Assembly (NCBI RefSeq): GCF_018130615.1
Contig: NZ_JAFCKB010000033.1
Span: 1-58,249 of the forward strand
DNA from: Bradyrhizobium manausense
Lineage (GTDB): Bacteria; Pseudomonadota; Alphaproteobacteria; Rhizobiales; Xanthobacteraceae
DNA length: 58,249 bases
Direction of reading: 5' to 3'
Translations under genes and position numbers: made by a program
Shown: positions 16,335-25,606 of the stretch, one piece after another
Layout of the letters: every line of letters begins with the position of its first letter
How positions within the stretch are numbered: position 1 is the first letter of the stretch
The notes under the pieces: generated by a model
What the model was told of the DNA's origin: nothing
Seen by the model: only the letters and a program-made list of their open reading frames with translations
Database searches by the model: none

Positions 16335-17756
16335 ATGTCGTCTGTCCCGATCGAGCATGCCGACGGCCTGCCGCAACCTCAGCGCAACCAGGCGGTGCTG
16401 ACGATTGCGCTCGGCATCCTCATGGCTGTCGTCGACAGTGCCATTGCCAATGTCGCGCTGCCGACGATCGCAGCCGACCTGAACGCGAGCCCGGCCTTCT
16501 CGATCTGGATCGTCAACGGCTATCAGCTCGCGATCACGATCTCCCTGCTGCCGCTGGCTTCGCTCGGCGAGATCGTCGGATACCGCCGCGTCTATCTGGT
16601 CGGGCTCGTGCTGTTCACGCTCGCATCCGCGTTCTGCGCGCTGGCACATACGCTGCCTCTGCTGACGACCGCGCGCATCGTCCAGGGGTTCGGCGCAGCC
16701 GGCATCATGAGCGTCAACTCGGCGCTGGTCCGCTTCACCTATCCGCGCAGCCTGCTCGGGCGTGGCATCGGGCTCAATGCGCTCGTGGTCGCCTTCTCTG
16801 CCGCGGTCGGGCCGACACTCGCCGCCGGCATCCTCGCGGTCGGCAGCTGGCCCTGGTTGTTTGCCATCAACGTCCCGCTCGGCGTGGTCACGCTCGTGCT
16901 CGGCCTGCGCAGCCTGCCGCATACAACGCCAGCAAGCCATTCGTTCGACTGGCAGAGCGCGGGGCTCTCAGCGATCACCTTCGGCGTCGGCATCGCGGCG
17001 ATCGACAGCGTCGGCCACGGCGAGGCGACAATCACCTGTCTCGTCCAGTTCGCCATCGCGATCGTCGCCGGCGCTTTGCTCATCTATCGCGAGACGCACA
17101 TGAAGTCGCCGCTGCTGCCGGTCGATCTGTTGCGCATCCCAGTATTCGGACTGTCGATTGCGACCTCGATCGCCTCGTTCTGCGGGCAGATGCTGGCCTT
17201 CGTCGCGATCCCCTTCTACCTCCAGAGCCGCTTCGGCTATTCGGCCGTGCATATGGGCCTCCTGATCACGCCGTGGCCGATCGCGGTGGCCTTCGCAGCC
17301 CCGCTGGCCGGCCGCCTGGTCGAGCATTATCCGGCCGGCCTGCTCGGGGGCATCGGGCTGACGCTGTTCGCCTGCGGCCTCGCCGCACTCGCTTTCCTGC
17401 CCGCAAGCCCGACGTCGCTCGACGTGGTCTGGCGGATGGCACTGGCGGGCGCAGGCTTCGGCCTATTCCAGACGCCAAACAACCGCACCATGATCGCGGC
17501 CGCACCGCGCGAGCGCGCCGGCGGCGCCAGTGGCATGCTGGGCACCGCGCGGCTGCTCGGCCAGACCACTGGCGCTGCGCTCGTCGCGCTGTTCCTCGGC
17601 CGCTATCCGATCGACGGAACCCGGATCGCGCTCCTCGCCGGCGTCGGATTTGCCCTCTGCGGCGCGATGCTGAGCATGTTGCGGCTGTCGCCTGCCGGCG
17701 CGCGTGGCGCCGAACACGTCCGCGTGCAGGACGACCAGCGCCTGCGCGGCGAATAA
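16335..17756 (+). CDS. MFS transporter, DHA2 family (14-TM drug:proton antiporter)
   Basis: 473 residues from ATG 16335; the frame opens earlier at a TTG without support. Family motifs: motif D1-like LGILMAVVDSAIANVALPTIAADL in TM1, FSIWIVNGYQLAITI in TM2, motif A variant SLGEIVGYRRVYLVGL, motif C-like region in GLNALVVAFSAAVGPTLAAGILAV, and about 14 hydrophobic segments. Likely exports drugs or metabolites. Preceding genes do not suggest a substrate and no TetR-type regulator adjoins it. Confidence 0.9.
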   Translation: MSSVPIEHADGLPQPQRNQAVLTIALGILMAVVDSAIANVALPTIAADLNASPAFSIWIVNGYQLAITISLLPLASLGEIVGYRRVYLVGLVLFTLASAFCALAHTLPLLTTARIVQGFGAAGIMSVNSALVRFTYPRSLLGRGIGLNALVVAFSAAVGPTLAAGILAVGSWPWLFAINVPLGVVTLVLGLRSLPHTTPASHSFDWQSAGLSAITFGVGIAAIDSVGHGEATITCLVQFAIAIVAGALLIYRETHMKSPLLPVDLLRIPVFGLSIATSIASFCGQMLAFVAIPFYLQSRFGYSAVHMGLLITPWPIAVAFAAPLAGRLVEHYPAGLLGGIGLTLFACGLAALAFLPASPTSLDVVWRMALAGAGFGLFQTPNNRTMIAAAPRERAGGASGMLGTARLLGQTTGAALVALFLGRYPIDGTRIALLAGVGFALCGAMLSMLRLSPAGARGAEHVRVQDDQRLRGE

Positions 17757-17884
17757 CAGGCCCCCGCTCAGGTTACCGCTACTTCCAATCCCAACCTGTG
17801 CGTGGCTTAACTAACTGGACATATGGCGTATTGCCCTCCCGCTCTGATTGCGCTTCAGTGGCAGCGGGGAATTAGGGGCATTTC

Positions 17885-18343
17885 ATGCGTTCATTTGGAA
17901 TTGTGGCGCTCAGCGTCATGCTGGGCGGCTGCGCGTCTGTCACGCGCGGCACGACCGAGAATATCAGCATTGCGTCAACACCGTCGGGCGCCGAAGCCGT
18001 CATCAGCGGAATGGAAGTACCGACGACCTGCACGACGCCCTGCTCCGTGGTCGTCAAGCGGAACGCAGATATCTCCATCACCGTCCAGAAGGCCGGCTAC
18101 GAGCCGCAGATCGTCCCACTCAGCCGGGACATTCAGACCGGCGGAGCTGCTGGCTTTGCCGGCAATCTTTTGCTGGGGGGCGTCGTCGGCATGGGAGTCG
18201 ATGCCGCGACGGGAGCAGCAACCGATCACAAGCCCAATCCGGTCATCGTGACGATGCAGCCGTCGGCCCCTCCCCGCGCACGGCCGCCCGCGCAGAAGAA
18301 ACCGCGGCCGCCCGCGGCAGACGCACCCGAAGCCGGGACTTAG
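17885..18343 (+). CDS. PEGA-domain lipoprotein
   Basis: 152 residues. Signal peptide with lipobox LGGC (Cys16), so an outer- or inner-membrane lipoprotein. After SVTRGTTENISIASTPSGAEAVISG, a PEGA-type segment with TTPCSVVVKRNADISITVQKAGYEP, then a Gly/Ala-rich hydrophobic stretch (GGAAGFAGNLLLGGVVGMGVDAATGA) seen in many alphaproteobacterial homologues, and a Pro/Lys-rich tail. Function unknown; surface or peptidoglycan-associated role inferred. A terminator follows 24 bases downstream. Confidence 0.75.
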   Translation: MRSFGIVALSVMLGGCASVTRGTTENISIASTPSGAEAVISGMEVPTTCTTPCSVVVKRNADISITVQKAGYEPQIVPLSRDIQTGGAAGFAGNLLLGGVVGMGVDAATGAATDHKPNPVIVTMQPSAPPRARPPAQKKPRPPAADAPEAGT

Positions 18344-18366
18344 GACCCGGCACTCCAACGCAAATA

Positions 18367-18394
18367 AAAAGGCCGGCTTCTCAGCCGGCCTTTC
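18367..18394. terminator. Bidirectional rho-independent terminator
   Basis: Inverted repeat AAAGGCCGGCT / AGCCGGCCTTT with a TCTC loop, flanked by A-run and T-run, placed between the convergent PEGA lipoprotein and clpA. It can serve both strands. Confidence 0.85.
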
Positions 18395-18410
18395 GGTTCA
18401 TGTGCGTCGA

Positions 18411-20822
18411 TCAAGCCTTGACCAGCGGGCCCTTCGAGGTCGGCCCCTTGGAGCCGCCGGGGCCGCCCGGCTTGTTGGGCTTGCCCGGCGGGCGCTTGCG
18501 GGTGCCGGGCAGCTTTTCCTGCTTCGGCGTGACCGGGCCCTCGACGAACTCGAAGCCGATCTTCTCCTTGGTCTCGTCGGCCTCGTCCTTGACCAGAACG
18601 ACGCGAACGTGGCCGCCACCCTTGAGCTTGCCGAACAGCACCTCGTCGGCCAGCGGCTTCTTGATGTGCTCCTGGATCACGCGAGCCATCGGCCGCGCGC
18701 CCATCTGCTCATCATAACCGTGCTGGACCAGCCAGGTCTTGGCGGGCTCGGACAGCTCGATGGTGACGTCGCGATCACCGAGTTGCGCCTCGAGCTGAAG
18801 CACGAACTTCTCGACCACGGTGCCGATCACCTCGACGCTGAGATGACCGAACGAGACGATGGCATCGAGACGGTTGCGGAATTCCGGCGCGAACTGCCGG
18901 TTGATCGCCTCGTGGTCGTCGCCTTCCCGCTTCGAACGCGTGAAGCCGAACGCCTGCTTGGCGAGATCCGAAGCACCCGCATTCGTCGTCATGATCAGGA
19001 TGACGTTGCGGAAGTTGACCTGCTTGCCGTTGTGGTCGGTGAGCCGGCCGTGGTCCATGATCTGGAGCAGCACGTTGTAGAGGTCGGGATGCGCCTTCTC
19101 GATTTCGTCGAGCAGCACGACGCAATGCGGGTGTTGGTCGACGCCGTCGGTGAGCAGGCCGCCCTGATCGAAGCCGACATAGCCGGGAGGCGCGCCGATC
19201 AGGCGCGACACGGTGTGCCGCTCCATGTATTCGGACATGTCGAAACGCAGCAGCTCGACGCCGAGCGACGCCGCGAGCTGCTTCGCAACCTCGGTCTTGC
19301 CGACGCCGGTGGGCCCCGAGAACAGGTAGCAGCCGATCGGCTTTTCCGGCTCGCGCAGGCCGGCTCGCGCCAGCTTGATCGAAGCGGCAAGCGACTCGAT
19401 CGCCTTGTCCTGGCCGAACACAGTGCGCTTCAGGGTCTGCTCGAGATGCTTGAGCACCTCGGCATCGTCCTTGGACACGCTCTTCGGCGGGATCCGCGCC
19501 ATCGAGGCGATCGTGGTCTCGATCTCCTTGATGCCGATCGTCTTCTTGCGCTTGTTCTCGGCGACCAGCATCTGCGCCGCACCGGACTCATCGATCACGT
19601 CGATCGCCTTGTCGGGCAGCTTGCGGTCGTGGATGTAGCGCGAGGAGAGCTGCACCGCAGCCTCGATCGCTTCATTGGTGTACTTCAGCCGGTGGTAGTC
19701 CTCGAAGTACGGCTTGAGGCCTTTGAGGATCGCGATGGCGTCCTCGACCGTCGGCTCGTTGATGTCGATCTTCTGGAAGCGCCGCACCAGCGCGCGGTCC
19801 TTTTCGAAGTGCTGGCGATATTCCTTGTAGGTGGTCGAGCCCATGCAGCGGATCGTACCCGAGGCCAACGCCGGCTTGAGCAGGTTCGAAGCGTCCATCG
19901 CGCCGCCCGACGTCGCTCCCGCACCGATCACGGTATGGATCTCGTCGATGAACAGGATGGCATTGGGATGGGCTTCGAGCTCCTTGAGCACCTGCTTGAG
20001 GCGTTCCTCGAAGTCGCCGCGATAGCGCGTGCCCGCAAGCAGCGTGCCCATGTCGAGCGAGAACACGGTTGCAGCCGCCAACACCTCCGGCACCTCGCTG
20101 TCGACGATGCGCTTGGCCAAGCCCTCCGCGATCGCGGTCTTGCCGACGCCGGCTTCACCCACGAACAGCGGATTGTTCTTCTGGCGGCGGCACAGCACCT
20201 GGATCGCCCGGTTGATCTCGGAATTGCGTCCGATCACAGGATCGATCTTGCCGTCACGCGCCTTCTTGTTGAGGTTGACGCAATAGGTCTCGAGCGCCTC
20301 ACCCTTCTTCTTGGTGTCCTCGCTGCCCTTGGTCTCGGTCTCTTCGTCGACACCGCGCACGGGCCGCGCCTCGGAGACACCCGGCCGCTTGGCAATGCCG
20401 TGGCTGATGTAGTTGACGGCGTCATAACGTGTCATGTCCTGCTCTTGCAGGAAGTACGCAGCATGGCTCTCGCGCTCGGCGAAGATCGCGATCAGCACGT
20501 TGGCACCGGTCACCTCTTCGCGGCCGGAGGACTGCACATGGATTACCGCGCGCTGGATCACGCGCTGGAAGCCGGCGGTCGGCTTGGCGTCATCGGCGCC
20601 ATCCGTCACCAGGTTTTCGAATTCGGTTTCAAGGTAGTTGACGAGACTCGTGCGGAGCTTGTCGAGATCGACGCTACAGGCGCGCATGACGGCGGCCGCA
20701 TCGGAATCATCGATCAAGGAAAGCAGGAGATGCTCGAGCGTCGCGTATTGGTGATGACGCTCATTGGCGATCGCCAGTGCACGATGCAGGGATTGTTCAA
20801 GGCTTTGAGAAAAAGTCGGCAT
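18411..20822 (-). CDS. clpA: ATP-dependent Clp protease ATP-binding subunit ClpA
   Basis: 803 residues. Unfoldase that feeds substrates to ClpP in the cytosol. Domains in order: Clp N-domain ([20 protein letters not shown] onward, about 1-145), first AAA+ module with Walker [10 protein letters not shown] and [13 protein letters not shown], second AAA+ module with [32 protein letters not shown] and DEIEKAHPD, then ClpB D2-small. In the ClpP-docking loop position the motif reads FGF (QAFGFTR) rather than the E. coli IGL. The C-terminus carries a Pro/Gly/Lys-rich tail of about 35 residues. clpS lies upstream on the same strand, 318 bases away. Confidence 0.97.
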   Translation of the reverse strand: MPTFSQSLEQSLHRALAIANERHHQYATLEHLLLSLIDDSDAAAVMRACSVDLDKLRTSLVNYLETEFENLVTDGADDAKPTAGFQRVIQRAVIHVQSSGREEVTGANVLIAIFAERESHAAYFLQEQDMTRYDAVNYISHGIAKRPGVSEARPVRGVDEETETKGSEDTKKKGEALETYCVNLNKKARDGKIDPVIGRNSEINRAIQVLCRRQKNNPLFVGEAGVGKTAIAEGLAKRIVDSEVPEVLAAATVFSLDMGTLLAGTRYRGDFEERLKQVLKELEAHPNAILFIDEIHTVIGAGATSGGAMDASNLLKPALASGTIRCMGSTTYKEYRQHFEKDRALVRRFQKIDINEPTVEDAIAILKGLKPYFEDYHRLKYTNEAIEAAVQLSSRYIHDRKLPDKAIDVIDESGAAQMLVAENKRKKTIGIKEIETTIASMARIPPKSVSKDDAEVLKHLEQTLKRTVFGQDKAIESLAASIKLARAGLREPEKPIGCYLFSGPTGVGKTEVAKQLAASLGVELLRFDMSEYMERHTVSRLIGAPPGYVGFDQGGLLTDGVDQHPHCVVLLDEIEKAHPDLYNVLLQIMDHGRLTDHNGKQVNFRNVILIMTTNAGASDLAKQAFGFTRSKREGDDHEAINRQFAPEFRNRLDAIVSFGHLSVEVIGTVVEKFVLQLEAQLGDRDVTIELSEPAKTWLVQHGYDEQMGARPMARVIQEHIKKPLADEVLFGKLKGGGHVRVVLVKDEADETKEKIGFEFVEGPVTPKQEKLPGTRKRPPGKPNKPGGPGGSKGPTSKGPLVKA

Positions 20823-21140
20823 TCGCGTCCTCTATGGCCCCCACCATCATGATCGCCATCGCCCGGTCAGGCAACAACAACCTTTGTCACATATAGTTAT
20901 ACAAGATCGCGGCGAAAGACCGGTTCCGCGACTCGGCAGCTCGGCACCTGCGGTATTCTCGATGCAAAACCCGTTCCGATTTGGGCAGGATTCTTAGACG
21001 GATTCTCGCCGGTGCGAATTTCCGTAGTTTTGCCGATGGCCATAGACACTTCGCCGGGACAATACGCCGGTACACAACACCAAGGCATCACGCGACACTG
21101 CGTCATGCGCAAGGCTGGCTCGAACCTGCCGTGACGCGTC

Positions 21141-21473
21141 CTATTTCTTTTCCATCACGCATTGCAGCGGATGCTGGTGCTTCCGGGCGAAATCCATCAC
21201 CTGCGTCACCTTAGTCTCGGCGATCTCGTAGGTGAACACGCCGCACTCGCCGATGCCATGATGATGAACATGCAGCATGATCTTCGTCGCGGCCTCGACG
21301 TCCTTCTGAAAGAACTTCTCCAGCACGTGGACGACGAATTCCATCGGAGTGTAGTCGTCGTTAAGGATCAACACGCGATAGAGGTTCGGCCGCTTGGTCT
21401 TCGGTTTGACCTTGGTGATGACGGACGTGTTCGGACCCGCCGGACCTCCGGAACGGTTCTCGTCATTGCTCAT
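21141..21473 (-). CDS. clpS: ATP-dependent Clp protease adaptor ClpS
   Basis: 110 residues from ATG 21473; a longer form from 21527 is possible and neither start has a strong ribosome site. ClpS binds N-degron substrates and delivers them to ClpA. Core motifs present: [48 protein letters not shown], and the terminal [10 protein letters not shown]. The NDD loop and the VHHHG His that form the N-terminal-residue pocket are intact. About 40 residues of flexible N-terminus precede the core. The 318 bases between clpS and clpA hold no gene and no clear terminator, so cotranscription is possible. Confidence 0.95.
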   Translation of the reverse strand: MSNDENRSGGPAGPNTSVITKVKPKTKRPNLYRVLILNDDYTPMEFVVHVLEKFFQKDVEAATKIMLHVHHHGIGECGVFTYEIAETKVTQVMDFARKHQHPLQCVMEKK

Positions 21474-21527
21474 CCGGGGAGCGTGGGCGGCGGCGGACAG
21501 GTCGAGTCTGGAAGTCAGTTGCGGCAT

Positions 21528-22008
21528 GGCTCAGGCGTTCAAAATTCCCCACGGAAGCGAGTGACGCTCGGCCCCACCCTTTCGGAGCTTGGCACGGGCG
21601 CGCCACCTTGTTGGATCGCCGCTTCCAACCGGTCCGGTCAGGCCCGGATCAATTCTGGGGAATATGGGCCTGCCCCCGGCTCCCTGCAAGCGTGCAACAA
21701 TCTGGCCGATATGGCCAAGGCAATCCCGATTCCCGCTCCGGGCGATCCTATCCAAGGTTAATCAATCCGGACCGATTTGACAAAAATTTCCGCCTCGACC
21801 GCCTAGAAGCAACTTGACCAGGAACCGGCCCTCAGCGTTGCGCGCCGGGACATCTCCGGTCTTCTACGGTCCGATTGAACTTGCCGACCCAGTCCCAGGA
21901 CACGGCCTTCGGATGACGATCGTTGCGCGTTACCTTCGCGCACGTCTCGATGTTCAAGCACATACCGAGCTGCGCGCGGCACGCCGACGAAATCGTCACG
22001 ACAAACGA
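21528..22008. other. Intergenic region without supported gene
   Basis: About 480 bases between clpS and the phasin terminator. Several short frames are open on both strands, among them a plus-strand 36-residue Arg-rich frame at 21913-22023 that runs into the phasin terminator hairpin. None has a ribosome site with a recognisable product. I see no tRNA or clear RNA structure here apart from the terminator. Confidence 0.5.
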
Positions 22009-22010
22009 AA

Positions 22011-22038
22011 AAAGCCCGGCTGAACCAGCCGGGCTTTT
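22011..22038 (-). terminator. Rho-independent terminator downstream of the phasin gene
   Basis: Stem AAAGCCCGGCT / AGCCGGGCTTT with a short GAACC-type loop, flanked by A-run (plus strand) that reads as a T-run for minus-strand transcripts. It lies 21 bases after the phasin stop codon. Confidence 0.88.
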
Positions 22039-22058
22039 CGATTCCAGAAGTTCAGAAA

Positions 22059-22397
22059 TTACTGGGCGGCCGGGGTGAACTTCGACACGACCGTCTCGAC
22101 CGGCTTGAACGCCTGCTTGGCGAGGTCGCTGTAGAGGCCGGCGATTTTCTGCGATTCCGCGACGAAGGTCTCGTAGGAGGAGCGGGCAAAATCGGTCTGC
22201 GCTTCAAGCGCCTTGTCCAGCGACTTCACGCCGGAAAGCTTCTCGACGAAGGACTTGGTGTCCTCGAACGACTTCTTGGTGTAGTCGCCATAGGCGCTGG
22301 CGATCGCCTGGAGGCCGTGCTGCACCGAGGTCGCGGAAGCAACGCACGACTCGAAGTGCTCTTTCCCATAGTTCTGAAAGTCTTCAACCTTGAACAT
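22059..22397 (-). CDS. Phasin family protein (PHB granule-associated)
   Basis: 112 residues from ATG 22397 (MFKVEDFQNYGKEH), preceded by AAGGAAAAGG. Phasins coat polyhydroxybutyrate granules. The Phasin_2-like pattern is visible: almost entirely helical, heptad hydrophobics in VQHGLQAIASAYGDYTKKSFEDTKSFVEKLSGVKSLDKALEAQ split over about residues 25-70, then [32 protein letters not shown]. Own promoter region with two TGC/GCA palindromes (22462-22502) and own terminator, so monocistronic. Confidence 0.92.
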   Translation of the reverse strand: MFKVEDFQNYGKEHFESCVASATSVQHGLQAIASAYGDYTKKSFEDTKSFVEKLSGVKSLDKALEAQTDFARSSYETFVAESQKIAGLYSDLAKQAFKPVETVVSKFTPAAQ

Positions 22398-22461
22398 TTT
22401 GGAATCCTTTTCCTTGGCTCGCGTCCGGAAGCCCCGGCTCCCTGACTCTGCCCACAATTAG

Positions 22462-22502
22462 TGCAGCGCACAAAAAAGTCAAGAATCTTGTGCGTCGCAC
22501 AA
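22462..22502. promoter_or_regulatory. Tandem palindromes upstream of phasin (candidate PhaR operator)
   Basis: Two dyads: GTGCAGCGCAC at 22462-22472 and TGTGCGTCGCACA at 22490-22502, centres 29 bases apart, roughly three helical turns. Both are followed by an A-run (CACAAAAA), so they also form a direct repeat. They lie 65-105 bases upstream of the phasin ATG. PhaR repressors of phasin genes are known to bind TGC-rich dyads of the TGC-N-GCA kind, which is the basis for the proposed role. Confidence 0.5.
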
Positions 22503-22785
22503 AAATCAATCCAACTTACGGAGATTCCCGGGCTTTCCCGCAAGGGTTCCTTAAGCTTTTGGAAACCGCGGCCCCCTACCCTGATTCCCTGGACGTGTTC
22601 ACCTTCCGCAGACGGTCAAAAGCCGTTTGAGAACATCACCTTAGCCAGAACAGCGGCTCAGGCCCAACGTCTCCCGCGGTGAGCACCAGCGGAGCGACAG
22701 CCTGAGCAGGTAATGATCCCGGGTCCGCAGGGCACAATTTCGCCTCACGAGCCGGTGATCAAGTCACAAACGGGGACGGGGTTCC

Positions 22786-24594
22786 ATGCTTCGTAACAAC
22801 TGGTCTTCCTCGCGCTTGGCGCGGGTTGGCGTTTTCGGGCTTCTTACGGCCGCCACAGCCGTCATTGTCACAACCGATGCCGCGGACGCACGGCGCTATC
22901 GGCGGCACTACGCGCACCACCGGGTGCATCGCGATGTCTCCGAGAGCTACAGCCCGCAATTCGCGTCGATCATCGTCGACGGCAATTCCGGCGCGGTACT
23001 CCAGTCGACCAGCCCCGACGGGCTGCGCCATCCCGCCTCGCTCACCAAGATCATGACGCTCTATCTGCTGTTCGAGCGTCTCGAGTCCGGCAAGATGAAG
23101 CTCGACACCGAGATGCCGGTGTCGCAGCACGCCGCCGATCAAGATCCGACCAAGCTCAATCTGCGTGCCGGTCAGACGATCCGCGTCGAGGACGCGATCA
23201 AGGGTCTCGTCACCCGCTCCGCCAACGACGCCGCCGTCGTGATCGCGGAAGCGATCGGCGGCGACGAGGACGATTTCGCCGCGATGATGACGCGCAAGGC
23301 GCGCGCGCTCGGCATGTCCAAGACAGTGTATCGCAACGCCAACGGACTTCCCAACGACGAGCAGGTGACGACCGCGCGCGACCAGGCCACGCTCGGCCGC
23401 GCCATCCAGGAGCGCTTTCCGCGCTACTACCGCTATTTCTCGACCACCTCGTTCACCTGGCGCGGCGAGCAGATCCGCAACCACAATCACCTGCTCGGCA
23501 GCGTCGAGGGCGTGGACGGCATCAAGACCGGCTACACCCGCGCCTCCGGCTTCAACCTCGTGAGCTCGATGCGCCGCGGCAACCGCCATCTGATCGGCGT
23601 GGTGCTCGGCGGCCGCAGCGGCGGTTCGCGCGATGCCATTATGCGCAACCTGCTCGCGGAGAACCTCGAGAAGGGTGCCACCACCCACACCGTCGTGGCG
23701 GTGACCGAGCGCAACAGCGCTGACACCAGCAACGACGTCGCCGATGCTTCGGATACCCCGGCCCGGCCCGCTGCGCCGGTTCAGGTCGCGGCTGCGCCCG
23801 CCCCCGAGACGGCCGCACCGCGTCTCGCATCGCGCCTGTCGGCGCTTGCAGCTGCGACCGCTGCAATGCCCCCGGTTCAGGCCAAGCCTGAAGCCAAGCC
23901 TACCGAGTCAAAGATCGAGCCCGCGCCGCTCACCAACGGTGTGATCGCGAGCCAGCCGCTCTCCCTCATTCCGGGCTCGTCCGAGCCAATGAAGCCGGTC
24001 CGGGTGAAAACGGTTCAGGTCAAGGCCGGCGCGCTGAAGGTCGCGTCCGCCGCCCCGACGCAAGTTGCGCCACAGGTCACCAACACGATTTCGTCCCATA
24101 ACGACGTCGCTGAGACTTCCGGCGCCGTCGTCGCCAGGGCCGACATCATCAACAAGCCGGAACCGGTCAGGACCGAAGCCGCCCGTGCCGAGTTGCCGCA
24201 GCAGCCGGCGGGCTTCGGCACCGGCAACGGCATCCTCGGCGTGCTGCCGGCGGCCACCGCCGCGGCCCCGGTCGCCAAGCTCGCCTCCGCCGATCCGGCC
24301 CCCCAGCCGATCCAGCTGAGCGCCACCACCAAGCCGGTCGTCACCCATAGCGGCTGGATCGTCCAGGTTGGCGCGCTCGAGAGCGAGAGCGAAGCCCAGC
24401 AGCGCATTGAAGCCGCCCGCAGCTCGGCCCGCGGCCTGCTCAGCAAGGCCGATCCCTTCACCGAGCCTGTTGTCGCCCGGGACAATCGCAAGCTCTACCG
24501 CGCCCGCTTCGCCGGGCTCGAGCGGGACCAGGCCGAGGCGGTGTGCAAGGCGCTGAAGCGCGCCGACATCTCCTGCATGACCGTCCGCAACTGA
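22786..24594 (+). CDS. D-alanyl-D-alanine carboxypeptidase (S11) with C-terminal SPOR domain
   Basis: 602 residues. Periplasmic low-molecular-mass PBP that trims the terminal D-Ala of peptidoglycan stem peptides. Signal or anchor sequence in residues 12-35. Catalytic motifs: SLTK at 85-88 (Ser85 nucleophile), SAN at 145-147 and KTG at 247-249. A low-complexity Ala/Pro/Lys linker runs from about 310 to 515. The C-terminal SPOR domain (about 522-602: SGWIVQVGALESESEAQQRIE, YRARFAGLERDQAEAVCKALK) binds septal glycan. This PBP-plus-SPOR architecture is typical of Rhizobiales. ATG 22786 follows a GGGG-containing leader, and a strong terminator lies downstream. Confidence 0.94.
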   Translation: MLRNNWSSSRLARVGVFGLLTAATAVIVTTDAADARRYRRHYAHHRVHRDVSESYSPQFASIIVDGNSGAVLQSTSPDGLRHPASLTKIMTLYLLFERLESGKMKLDTEMPVSQHAADQDPTKLNLRAGQTIRVEDAIKGLVTRSANDAAVVIAEAIGGDEDDFAAMMTRKARALGMSKTVYRNANGLPNDEQVTTARDQATLGRAIQERFPRYYRYFSTTSFTWRGEQIRNHNHLLGSVEGVDGIKTGYTRASGFNLVSSMRRGNRHLIGVVLGGRSGGSRDAIMRNLLAENLEKGATTHTVVAVTERNSADTSNDVADASDTPARPAAPVQVAAAPAPETAAPRLASRLSALAAATAAMPPVQAKPEAKPTESKIEPAPLTNGVIASQPLSLIPGSSEPMKPVRVKTVQVKAGALKVASAAPTQVAPQVTNTISSHNDVAETSGAVVARADIINKPEPVRTEAARAELPQQPAGFGTGNGILGVLPAATAAAPVAKLASADPAPQPIQLSATTKPVVTHSGWIVQVGALESESEAQQRIEAARSSARGLLSKADPFTEPVVARDNRKLYRARFAGLERDQAEAVCKALKRADISCMTVRN

Positions 24595-24615
24595 TCTCTC
24601 TTACCTTCCAAGCCA

Positions 24616-24648
24616 AAATGCCCGCGCCTTGCGCGGGCATTTTTGTTT
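24616..24648 (+). terminator. Rho-independent terminator after the carboxypeptidase gene
   Basis: Stem AAATGCCCGCGC / GCGCGGGCATTT with CTT loop followed by TTGTTTT, about 20 bases after the stop. Confidence 0.9.
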
Positions 24649-24818
24649 TGGGGATGTGGTGGCGCGGGAAGCTGTTCCGCGACAACCTCTCGTCAAGAAT
24701 TTACGGTTAAAACTTTGCTCAAGGGATCGACCACGCCGACAATGGCGGGCATCGGGGCGACGGCAAACAGAGCAAGCGGGGCCCACGCGGTACGGGCGTT
24801 TGTGGCGTGGTGCCGGAG

Positions 24819-25544
24819 TTAGCCGTTATGCGTACGAAGCAGAGTATCCTTGGCCTCGTTTACCCGGGCAGCGAGGTACGTCGAGCCCCCCTGGTCGGGA
24901 TGCAGTTTCTTCATGAGGGATTTGTGCGCCCGGCTGATGTCGTCGCGCCCCGCTCCCGGCTGCAAGCCAAGGATCTGATAGGCTTCCTCCGCCGTCATTT
25001 TGCCGCTCGCCGCCGTGCGGCGCTGCCCCCCTGCCGCGTTGCCCTGCGCGTTCTGACGCCAAGCGGGAAACCGGCGGTCCAGATAGCTTTCAAGTAAGGC
25101 CACGCTCTCAGCGTCGAACGCCGGGACCATTGCCAGCAGGCTAGCAAGATCGAACTCGTCGAGACTGCGCCCGGCGTAAGGCCCGGCGACGATCTGGCCC
25201 GACAGCTGGCCAGACTCATGGTCGAGCCGCATATCCAGGAATTGCGAGCGCACGTGCGAGGTCTGACCGGATGGGCGCGTTGCGCCACCGCCGAACAACC
25301 CACCCATATTGCCAAACCCCGCATTCGCCAACGGCGTCCAGCCAAGCAGTCCGGCGCCGAATATCCCGAGCGGGATCGCCACCGCCAGCTCGCCCCTCAA
25401 GCCGGTGAAGGCGGCCACCGCGAGCGCGACCACGCCGCCACCGAGCTTGAGGGCGCGCGCCAGCACCGCCGGATTGGCGGCGCGGAACATCTGCAGCAAC
25501 AGATAGAGCGTGATAACGGCGACAACGCCGGCGATCAGGGTCAT
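24819..25544 (-). CDS. Membrane-anchored DnaJ-domain protein (Tim14/DjlA-like topology)
   Basis: 241 residues. One or two N-terminal hydrophobic segments (LIAGVVAVITLYLLLQMF; GGGVVALAVAAFTGL; VAIPLGIFGAGLLGW), a central soluble region (FLDMRLDHESGQLSGQIVAGPYAGRSLDEFDLASL), and a C-terminal J-domain about 180-241 with EEAYQILGLQPGAGRDDISRAHKSLMKKLHPDQGG; the HPD motif that stimulates Hsp70 ATPase is intact. Recruits DnaK to the inner membrane, by inference. It follows the VWA gene at 62 bases on the same strand. Confidence 0.85.
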   Translation of the reverse strand: MTLIAGVVAVITLYLLLQMFRAANPAVLARALKLGGGVVALAVAAFTGLRGELAVAIPLGIFGAGLLGWTPLANAGFGNMGGLFGGGATRPSGQTSHVRSQFLDMRLDHESGQLSGQIVAGPYAGRSLDEFDLASLLAMVPAFDAESVALLESYLDRRFPAWRQNAQGNAAGGQRRTAASGKMTAEEAYQILGLQPGAGRDDISRAHKSLMKKLHPDQGGSTYLAARVNEAKDTLLRTHNG

Positions 25545-25606
25545 GGCTGGAATATAGTCGCGCTTCCGGCAAAATGCACAGCATCCGCCTCCGCCGCGCT
25601 GGCCGG

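Noticed and set aside
18402-20852. An 816-codon open frame on the plus strand opposite clpA
   Set aside because: High-GC shadow of clpA; composition is Arg/Leu/Asp-rich with no recognisable domain.
21913-22023. 36-residue Arg-rich peptide upstream of the phasin terminator
   Set aside because: Runs into the terminator hairpin of the opposite gene and has no start context.
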